This document shows, one piece after another, positions 58,561 through 64,000 of a stretch of DNA of 64,000 bases (its first letter is position 1; every line of letters begins with the position of its first letter). The position numbers and the translations under genes are program-made. The notes under the pieces are model-generated. The model ran no database searches, was not told the DNA's origin, and saw nothing but the letters and a program-made list of their open reading frames with translations. Source of the stretch: a virus; the IMG/VR virus record IMGVR_UViG_3300008113_000015, positions 1-64,000 of that record. One strand, 5' to 3'.

Positions 58561-59992
58561 AAGGATAATTGGCTTCTTTGTAGTAGGCTTTGCGCTTGGT
58601 CAAGTGGCGTTTAGCAAACTTGCAAGTGCTAGTTACATCCCAGATCTCCACATGATCTTTATCTTCCGCCTTACGTATGCCACGGCCAATCGACTGAATG
58701 ACTCTAGTAAAACTCTTACCAGACTCAACCATAACCAAATTAAAAATACGGGGGATGTTAATACCAACAGCAGCCACCCCATATGTTGCCACAATGATTT
58801 TATCTGTTGCTTCAGCCACTTCATCATATTCGCTTTGTCTATCTTTGGATTTTGTTGCGCCCGACACAAACACCGCCCGGTCCCCTAGTCTTTCAACCAA
58901 GGCATGTCCAGCAGCCACACGATCCACCAGCACCAAGGTATTGCCTGTTTCGTTTACTTGACGGACCAATGCCGCTATAGCATCCAGTCGGCCTGACTCT
59001 TCCAGCAAATACTTTAGTTCTTTTTGATAGTCTGCAAACTCCACATGATCCATTAGTTGCACAATGTTGACGTGACACTGCGCTAACACTCCTTGCTGTT
59101 GTAATTCGTTGGCCGACAGTCTACCTATCACAGGACCCAAGCTAACCAACAGTGCTTGGCTTTCGAACTTTTCTTTTGGCACAGTACCTGTTAAACCCCA
59201 ACGAATTGGCACTTGCGCCATTACACTGGTCAGCAGGGTTTTTAATGCATCTGCTTTGGCCATGTGTACTTCATCTACCATGACACATACCACACCCTCA
59301 ATAAAATCCTGTATGGTGCAATCGCCTACACCGGCTTTGGTGTTCTTCAACAGCACATTGAGACTTTGCCAGGTACATATGGTATGTGTACGACCCCACT
59401 CTTTGCGATCACCAAAATATACACCAACATCCAGGCCCAAGTTTACATAATCCCGTTCAGTCTGGCGCACAAGATCTTTGTTGGGCACAATAACAATTGA
59501 TCTACCATGTGCTTCCACTGCGGCACTCAGCGTAGCAGTCATAATTGTTTTGCCGGCGCCTGTGGCCACTTCTTGTATGCACTGCGGATTTTGTAGGAAG
59601 TTATTGATGATTTCAACTTGATAATCACGCAACATCACAGGCTGCCCCTCAGCAGGATGTCCTTTGGGCCAGGTCTTGTGAGCCCAGGTAAGCTCTTCCA
59701 CTACATTAAAATCAAATGTATTAGAATATGTACGTTGGTCATCTAGCTCGATATCGTAGTCGTACTGTTCTAAAATAGGAATGATTTCGGGCAGTAAGTT
59801 TGTGTATGTAGATCCACCTAGTTGGAAGTAACTGACTTTGCCGTCCCATCGTCCTAGGCGTACTGCTGGAAGATACCTTGCATAAGGCACATCATATTTG
59901 AAGGTGTTTACTAATTTCTTACGACAGTCTAGATCCAGACCTTCAATCTTGATGTTGACTTCGTCACGTATTTGTATTGTGCATTGTTTCAT
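58523..59992 (-). CDS. uvsW: UvsW-type superfamily 2 helicase
   Basis: 489 residues. Walker A ATGAGKT, DEVH box, GLTGTVP (motif III) and QSIGRGIRKA (motif VI), with an N-terminal DNA-binding part. In T4 UvsW drives branch migration and R-loop removal and switches origin use late in infection. Coupled by ATGA to the gene upstream. Confidence 0.92.
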   Translation of the reverse strand: MKQCTIQIRDEVNIKIEGLDLDCRKKLVNTFKYDVPYARYLPAVRLGRWDGKVSYFQLGGSTYTNLLPEIIPILEQYDYDIELDDQRTYSNTFDFNVVEELTWAHKTWPKGHPAEGQPVMLRDYQVEIINNFLQNPQCIQEVATGAGKTIMTATLSAAVEAHGRSIVIVPNKDLVRQTERDYVNLGLDVGVYFGDRKEWGRTHTICTWQSLNVLLKNTKAGVGDCTIQDFIEGVVCVMVDEVHMAKADALKTLLTSVMAQVPIRWGLTGTVPKEKFESQALLVSLGPVIGRLSANELQQQGVLAQCHVNIVQLMDHVEFADYQKELKYLLEESGRLDAIAALVRQVNETGNTLVLVDRVAAGHALVERLGDRAVFVSGATKSKDRQSEYDEVAEATDKIIVATYGVAAVGINIPRIFNLVMVESGKSFTRVIQSIGRGIRKAEDKDHVEIWDVTSTCKFAKRHLTKRKAYYKEANYPFTQERLDWMKLA

Positions 59993-60852
59993 TCTAATGT
60001 TACTTTTGTTACATGCTGGCGCTGGGCAATTTCGGCTAGTAAGGTACTGCGTGACACCGTCTCGACCAGCTGGGCAAGAGGGAAACGCAATGGTAGTGCT
60101 CTTGTATTATACACGTTTTCTATGCCACGAGCAAGGAAAAATTCTTGGTGTTCCTGTATGTATTTTGCCATGCTGGGTGTTTTAGACTCTAGGTCTTGAT
60201 TGTAAAATGCCACATTGAAATCGGCACTGTAGTGATCAAATGGACGGAACGCATCGTCGCCAATGTATTGGTCATTGTCGTGCGCAAGGTCTTCTACAGT
60301 CTTGCCTATCTCAGCATAGTTCAAATACACAGTGCCAAATCGTATTTTCATTGTGCCATGTTGTCGTTGTAGCACAGGATCCAATTGTTGTGTCTTGGGC
60401 ATGCCGTACCAGGTACACACAAACCTATGTGGGTTAGTACCCAGTACACTTTCACATCTATGCACTGCTATGTTTAAAGAAGCCAAGGCCTCACGAACTG
60501 GCACTGGCGCACGATGCCAGAATCTTGTGTTTTGTTGATCTAACAGTCCGTGATACTGCTCAAAGATATTGTGCAGATAGTTCAAACAATTTTGATCAAA
60601 TGTAAATGGATGCCGTATGATGTACTCATAGGAGTTTATGGTTTCAATGCATTGTTTAATCATGTCAATAGCACGGGCAGTTTCCTCTGCAGGAGTGCCG
60701 AATCCATAAAATCTATCTGGATGATCTAGAGGCCACGCATCGCGCTGACTCATACGTTCTAGCCATAGCTCAGTTATGGGATTGGCTAGCAGTTGGAATC
60801 GTAGTGTTAAAGGGGAGTCATGGCCTAACTCAATAAGCAAGTGTTGAGGCAT
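59989..60852 (-). CDS. protein of unknown function upstream of uvsW
   Basis: 287 residues from ATG 60852. Helical, with aromatic clusters (LDHPDRFYGFGTPAEE) and no recognised domain. Probably cytosolic. Promoter 60858-60886 puts the ATG five bases after the -10 box, with no ribosome site, hence a leaderless mRNA. Transcribed with uvsW. Confidence 0.65.
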   Translation of the reverse strand: MPQHLLIELGHDSPLTLRFQLLANPITELWLERMSQRDAWPLDHPDRFYGFGTPAEETARAIDMIKQCIETINSYEYIIRHPFTFDQNCLNYLHNIFEQYHGLLDQQNTRFWHRAPVPVREALASLNIAVHRCESVLGTNPHRFVCTWYGMPKTQQLDPVLQRQHGTMKIRFGTVYLNYAEIGKTVEDLAHDNDQYIGDDAFRPFDHYSADFNVAFYNQDLESKTPSMAKYIQEHQEFFLARGIENVYNTRALPLRFPLAQLVETVSRSTLLAEIAQRQHVTKVTLE

Positions 60853-60857
60853 ATACA

Positions 60858-60886
60858 AGTATATAGCACAATACAATTGAAGTCAA
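60858..60886 (-). promoter_or_regulatory. sigma70-type promoter of the uvsW pair
   Basis: Minus strand TTGACT, 17 bp, TATACT. The -35 box overlaps the T tract of the terminator upstream. Confidence 0.75.
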
Positions 60887-60917
60887 AAAAGCAGGTACCT
60901 TTTTAGGGGTACCTGCT
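60883..60917 (-). terminator. terminator of the 60.9-62.4 kb small-gene operon
   Basis: Minus strand AGCAGGTACC...GGTACCTGCT stem (10 bp) then TTTTTT. A second stem upstream (60926-60955: CCTGGGC/GCCCAGG with inner CGG/CCG) may belong to the same 3' end or a small RNA. Confidence 0.88.
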
Positions 60918-60970
60918 GTAAAGCCTGGGCCGGAGCCAACCGTATAGTGCCCAGGAAAAAAGGAAATGAA
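60918..60970 (-). other. gene-free 3' end with nested hairpin
   Basis: Between the 34-residue gene and the terminator: CCTGGGC (6 bases) CGG (6) CCG GCCCAGG on the minus strand. No ORF. Possibly the processed 3' end of a small RNA. Confidence 0.35.
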
Positions 60971-61075
60971 CTACCTCACCACTACCACTTGAAAACCTTG
61001 TTGCTGTTGTTCGTCTGCTTCATCTTTGGTATCCACAGCAAACAAAAACAACTCACCATCATAAATTTTGTACAT
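60971..61075 (-). CDS. 34-residue small protein
   Basis: From ATG 61075 with AAGGA six bases upstream to TAG. A Gln-rich helix (DEADEQQQQGFQ) between short strands. No family recognised; a strong ribosome site supports it. Confidence 0.6.
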   Translation of the reverse strand: MYKIYDGELFLFAVDTKDEADEQQQQGFQVVVVR

Positions 61076-61083
61076 AGTGTTCC

Positions 61084-61236
61084 TTAAAAAATAGCATTTG
61101 CGGCTGCCGCGGCATTCCAGGCGCTGAACACAATGTTCATCCAGCCCAACCCGTTGTGACCTGCTTCAAAATCTCGTTTGGCCCATTTAAGCATGAGCCA
61201 GGCAAGAAAAATATTTAAAATAGTCCAACCACTCAT
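61084..61236 (-). CDS. 50-residue membrane-associated protein
   Basis: Starts in ATGA overlap. N-terminal hydrophobic helix (TILNIFLAWLMLKWA), then WMNIVFSAWNAAAAANA. Aromatic and Ala-rich; probably inner membrane. Function unknown. Confidence 0.6.
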   Translation of the reverse strand: MSGWTILNIFLAWLMLKWAKRDFEAGHNGLGWMNIVFSAWNAAAAANAIF

Positions 61237-61340
61237 GCTATCACCGCAATCAAAAATATAAACAAAGCCACAACAGGGTGTCCAAACAACAAGGCCATCA
61301 TGGCAAGTATAGTGCCAAAGAAAGCCTTGTCGGAGCCCAT
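61233..61340 (-). CDS. 35-residue membrane peptide
   Basis: Starts in a TAATG overlap with the AAA ATPase stop. Nearly all hydrophobic (TILAMMALLFGHPVVALFIF). Could be a holin-like or host-membrane-active peptide; no direct evidence. Confidence 0.6.
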   Translation of the reverse strand: MGSDKAFFGTILAMMALLFGHPVVALFIFLIAVIA

Positions 61341-62362
61341 TAAGCTGCCTTCATGCAAGTTGTCTCTGACATGCGCTTCCAGTTGTTAGGGAAGCTCTTG
61401 CGCAGGTCTGCAATCTTGAGCGCCATGCGCAAGGATACCTCACGCAACCGATCTTTGTTGGCATGCATAAAGTCAATAATGTCGTCTTGTGCATACTCGT
61501 TAAAGTCGTAGTCGGCAAACAACACACCGTCTTTGGCAATCTGTTTGATACGCAAGAGCTTGTCACGCATGGTGTCCAAGGTCAAGTCCAGATAGTGGCA
61601 ACGACTTTGCAAGGCGTCCAAGTGGTCACGCAATTTTTGCGACTTCATCTTGTCGAACTTCAAGTTAGTGATGAAGATAACGCTACCTTTGAACTCAAAG
61701 CGGTCTGGGATACCCTCACGGCGCAGGGCACTGCTCTCTGACAACCAGCTAATAGTACGCTTCTTACCTGAGTCCAAGGCACCCTTGAGCAAGTTAAGAG
61801 CAACGTCATCCAACAAGATGCTGTCACAGTCGTCAAACACAACCACACAATTGGCGTCACTGTACTTGTACAGAGTCTGGTACAGACCAATGGGGGTTGC
61901 TGAGCCTTTGACTACCTCAGCACGGAGGCGCTTGCCTGCCAGCTTGTCAAACATTGTGGCCTTGTCAATTTCTTGCTCAACGCCAAAGCTCTTGCCCACG
62001 CCAGGAGGGCCGCTCACAATCATAGCACGGATGTCACCACTCACTGTGGCCTTTGTCATCTCGTGCAGGATGTCAAAACGCTCACGGATACGATCCATGG
62101 CCTCGTCGTCTGTCTCGACTACTGTGGGCTTCTCAAAATGTACTGTATTGTCTTGCATGGCATCTCCTGTTACATATTCAAAATCTTGGATGGAATCTAC
62201 TTTGATACGCACGGTATCTGGGCAGTTGGGGAAGTTACCATCATTCTTGACAGTAACATAATTGCCTTTGGCGCCTGAGGCATAGCCTGACACCAAAGTA
62301 AAAGCAATATTGCGGACGGGCTTGTTACGATACTTACCCTTAATGATACGAATGGCACTCAT
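61340..62362 (-). CDS. AAA ATPase with N-terminal KOW/Tudor-like part
   Basis: 340 residues. Walker A GPPGVGKS (118-125), Walker B VVVFDDCD (173-180), sensor region IFITNLKFDKM. The first 65 residues (RIIKGKYRNKPVRNIAFT) look like a small beta barrel. Related ATPases occur near replication genes of aquatic T4-like phages; role not known. Promoter 62393-62421. Confidence 0.8.
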   Translation of the reverse strand: MSAIRIIKGKYRNKPVRNIAFTLVSGYASGAKGNYVTVKNDGNFPNCPDTVRIKVDSIQDFEYVTGDAMQDNTVHFEKPTVVETDDEAMDRIRERFDILHEMTKATVSGDIRAMIVSGPPGVGKSFGVEQEIDKATMFDKLAGKRLRAEVVKGSATPIGLYQTLYKYSDANCVVVFDDCDSILLDDVALNLLKGALDSGKKRTISWLSESSALRREGIPDRFEFKGSVIFITNLKFDKMKSQKLRDHLDALQSRCHYLDLTLDTMRDKLLRIKQIAKDGVLFADYDFNEYAQDDIIDFMHANKDRLREVSLRMALKIADLRKSFPNNWKRMSETTCMKAA

Positions 62363-62392
62363 GGTTGGCTCCTTGTTGTGCGTTAAAATTAA

Positions 62393-62421
62393 ATTATAGC
62401 AGATGTTGAATTAAGCGTCAA
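62393..62421 (-). promoter_or_regulatory. sigma70-type promoter of the AAA ATPase operon
   Basis: Minus strand TTGACG, 17 bp, TATAAT. The -35 box lies in the last codons of the upstream gene. Confidence 0.8.
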
Positions 62422-62812
62422 CCTTGACAGCCTCAATTCCAAACTGTTCGAGCAACACGGCTCGGCAGGCATCTACGGTGCGTTTAGTTACCACTACCTT
62501 GCCGCCCATGAATCCCACATAGAGATTTCGGTGTGTTACAAACTTGATCTCACCATCGGCACCTGTGTGCTTTTGACGAGCGGCAGGTTTGGCTGTCGCT
62601 GTCTTGGCAGGTGCCTTTGCAGGCTTTTCTGCTTTGGCAGGCACTGCCGCAGGCACTGGTGCTACCAGCTTAGGTGCGGCATTGACAGACCCATGCTTCT
62701 TGTCATACTTGGCAATCTGCTCTGGAGTCATGCCCCAAGTGGCTAACAGACGTTTGACTTCTGTACCGGGCAGTTGATTCCAGTGGATGATTTTGTCGGT
62801 CCAGTTCTGCAT
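62411..62812 (-). CDS. small protein with Ala/Lys/Pro linker
   Basis: 133 residues. A helical N-terminal domain (VKRLLATWGMTPEQIAKYD), a Lys/Ala/Pro linker (KAEKPAKAPAKTATAKPAA) and a beta-strand-like C-terminal domain (KFVTHRNLYVGFMGGKVVVT). The linker resembles the basic protein at 8800-9111. Likely DNA- or RNA-binding; unproven. Confidence 0.6.
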   Translation of the reverse strand: MQNWTDKIIHWNQLPGTEVKRLLATWGMTPEQIAKYDKKHGSVNAAPKLVAPVPAAVPAKAEKPAKAPAKTATAKPAARQKHTGADGEIKFVTHRNLYVGFMGGKVVVTKRTVDACRAVLLEQFGIEAVKVDA

Positions 62813-62840
62813 TGTGGCTCCTTTTAGTTACTATACAAGT

Positions 62841-62869
62841 ATTATAACAAATTGGCAATTATTGGTCAA
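62841..62869 (-). promoter_or_regulatory. sigma70-type promoter
   Basis: Minus strand TTGACC, 17 bp, TATAAT; drives the 62411-62812 gene. Confidence 0.85.
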
Positions 62870-62874
62870 CCGTT

Positions 62875-63054
62875 TTACGCAGAAGCAAACAACTTGCCCA
62901 TTTCGCGGAAAACTACACGGCTTGCACGAAGCTGGTCAAATGTGAGATCGTCCTCACCGCTGTCTTGCATCTGTTGCAGGGTTTCCAGCAGTCCGGGCAA
63001 GGCCCAATCTTTTTGGTATTGCTGGACAACTTGCATGGCTTGTTCGAAGTTCAT
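62875..63054 (-). CDS. 59-residue small early protein
   Basis: From ATG 63054 with AGGAGCCAC ahead. Helical and Gln/Glu-rich (MNFEQAMQVVQQYQKDWALP). No family recognised. It lies between two consensus promoters and is probably expressed early. Confidence 0.65.
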   Translation of the reverse strand: MNFEQAMQVVQQYQKDWALPGLLETLQQMQDSGEDDLTFDQLRASRVVFREMGKLFASA

Positions 63055-63085
63055 TTGTGGCTCCTTTGTTTCTTACTATGCTTAT

Positions 63086-63114
63086 ATTATAGCAAAATGG
63101 GAATATTCGGTCAA
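63086..63114 (-). promoter_or_regulatory. sigma70-type promoter
   Basis: Minus strand TTGACC, 17 bp, TATAAT; leader ends in the AGGAGCCAC ribosome site. Confidence 0.85.
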
Positions 63115-63166
63115 CCAGCTAAAACTGCTGAAATTTTCAGCAGTTTTTGTGGTATTTTTGCAACAT

Positions 63167-63376
63167 TTAGCCGTTGCGACGGGCTAACAGACGTACAAAG
63201 TCTTGTTGCAATTCTGCAACATCTTCGTTTGACACATAGAAGTCAGTGGTAGGATCGTAGTACTCGCCTGCTTTGGGATCGTAGTACAGAACCTGACCGT
63301 TGGGGTAGTGGAAAGGACCTTCTAAGCCCTTGCGTGGACCGTATTCCTTGTTGTGCTTGAAAACGATGTAGCTCAT
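63167..63376 (-). CDS. 69-residue small early protein
   Basis: Starts with AGGAGCCACC before ATG 63376. Tyr-rich (YPNGQVLYYDPKAGEYYDPT), a motif seen in small phage proteins. Own promoter at 63403-63431. Function unknown. Confidence 0.7.
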   Translation of the reverse strand: MSYIVFKHNKEYGPRKGLEGPFHYPNGQVLYYDPKAGEYYDPTTDFYVSNEDVAELQQDFVRLLARRNG

Positions 63377-63402
63377 GGTGGCTCCTTTGTTGCTATGTTG
63401 TT

Positions 63403-63431
63403 ATTATAGCAAATTGGGTATTTTGGGTCAA
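63403..63431 (-). promoter_or_regulatory. sigma70-type promoter
   Basis: Minus strand TTGACC, 17 bp, TATAAT with TGC. Confidence 0.85.
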
Positions 63432-63435
63432 CCTT

Positions 63436-63999
63436 TTATTGCCACAGATCTTGTACTACTTTTTCGTTAATTTCGTGCGGTTTTGGGTGCCCGTGAAAAA
63501 CTAATACTGAAGTACGCGGGTCAATGTTGATGCCTGCGCCCGGTATCTTGTGACGACGCCGAGGAAAATCATACCCGCCGTCCACACACTGCCAGCGCCA
63601 ACTTTGAAACTGCCAGTCTGGCATGAGTCTGTAGCGGTTAACTCCCAGTTGATGTTGTATGTAATCTTGATCACCTGGGTAGCGGCGCATAGTGGTAGCC
63701 AAGTCTTTGGTGTTGAATTCGTCCCATAACCAGCTTACATTGGGCACATTAAACCACATCACACTGCTGTTAAGTCCTTGTTTGGTTGGCGTTTGCAAAT
63801 AACGAAAATCTCTAATAGCCCAGAGATAATTGAGATCTAATTTTGTGATCCAATCAATTTCACGCACAATCACAGTGTCAAGATCAAAGTACAGTAAATT
63901 GCCATTGAACAAATCTCGGTTGAACAACTGTAGCTTGTACCACCACGATTTCTTGGGCCCTGATACTCCGGGCCATTCTTCCAGGCAGTGCTTGACCAT
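63436..63999 (-). CDS. glycosyltransferase-like protein, N terminus possibly outside window
   Basis: 187 residues from the ATG next to the window edge; the fold probably starts further upstream. YFDLDTVIV is a DxD sugar-nucleotide site and NSSVMWFNVP and GDQDYIQHQL are typical of small retaining glycosyltransferases. Ends just before the promoter at 63403. Surface or DNA modification are both possible. Confidence 0.65.
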   Translation of the reverse strand: MVKHCLEEWPGVSGPKKSWWYKLQLFNRDLFNGNLLYFDLDTVIVREIDWITKLDLNYLWAIRDFRYLQTPTKQGLNSSVMWFNVPNVSWLWDEFNTKDLATTMRRYPGDQDYIQHQLGVNRYRLMPDWQFQSWRWQCVDGGYDFPRRRHKIPGAGINIDPRTSVLVFHGHPKPHEINEKVVQDLWQ

Positions 64000-64000
64000 G

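Noticed and set aside
1-64000. Bacterial chromosome or prophage segment
   Set aside because: IscU, IscA, ClpX, ClpS and bS21 are host-like, but they are embedded among phage replication, tail and small overlapping genes, with no integrase, attachment site or bacterial core operon.
1-64000. Cyanophage
   Set aside because: Many conserved proteins resemble those of cyanophages, but no photosynthesis gene is present in the window, and bS21, the IscU LPPVK site and the lipoproteins point to a proteobacterial host.

Overview
This window looks like part of a large T4-like (tailed, contractile-tail) phage genome. The evidence is phage replication and repair genes (DnaB-type helicase, DnaG/gp61-type primase, UvsW-type helicase, ATP-dependent DNA ligase, UvdE-type UV endonuclease, class I ribonucleotide reductase with glutaredoxin), a PAAR spike-tip protein and several virion proteins of the kind seen in marine and freshwater myoviruses. 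Genes are packed with ATGA or TAATG overlaps. About 85% of genes are on the minus strand; most plus-strand genes are single and end convergently against minus-strand operons. No terminase, portal, major capsid or DNA polymerase is present, so this is only a slice of a bigger genome. Host clues are weak. The bS21 homologue ends in LPKKMF and resembles betaproteobacterial bS21, IscU keeps the proteobacterial LPPVK HscA site, and three envelope proteins have Gram-negative signal peptides or lipoboxes. I infer a proteobacterial, possibly betaproteobacterial, freshwater host.

Layout. 1-5.9 kb: SprT-like protease (partial), radical SAM enzyme, ClpP, two plus-strand genes with capsid-targeting-like N termini (one an acetyltransferase), second ClpP-like protease. 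5.9-9.4 kb: envelope lipoproteins and small early-type genes, a phasin-like and a Lys/Ala/Pro-rich basic protein. 9.4-15.4 kb: UvdE, amidinotransferase, hydroxylase, frameshifted nucleotide-sugar dehydrogenase-like gene, glycosyltransferase-like genes. 15.4-21.4 kb: phosphoesterase, then ClpS, oxygenase, Hsp20, bS21, ClpX and a membrane protein. 21.2-21.4 kb: a structured, gene-free leader. 21.4-26 kb: an operon of small conserved genes with DNA ligase. 26-36.8 kb: tail/spike proteins interleaved with NrdA, NrdB, glutaredoxin, a methyltransferase and a tailspike. 36.8-41 kb: nuclease, then radical SAM, IscA, radical SAM, IscU. 41-48.9 kb: virion and putative internal proteins and a fibre. 48.9-60.9 kb: fourth radical SAM enzyme, helicase, primase, structural genes, a miniature DnaE-like protein, a possible clamp-loader subunit, UvsW. 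60.9-64 kb: very small genes and an AAA ATPase behind a family of near-identical sigma70 promoters.

How it works together (inference). The phage carries its own proteostasis set (ClpX, two ClpP, the ClpS adaptor, Hsp20), a ribosomal protein, and an Fe-S assembly pair (IscU, IscA) embedded among radical SAM genes that need such clusters. Two transcription classes can be read directly. One is a sigma70 class: TTGAC-like box, exactly 17 bp, TATAAT-like box, found at 13 sites, several abutting the start codon so that the mRNA would be leaderless. The other is a late class with (T/C)ATAAATA or CTAAATA boxes in front of structural genes and hsp20.
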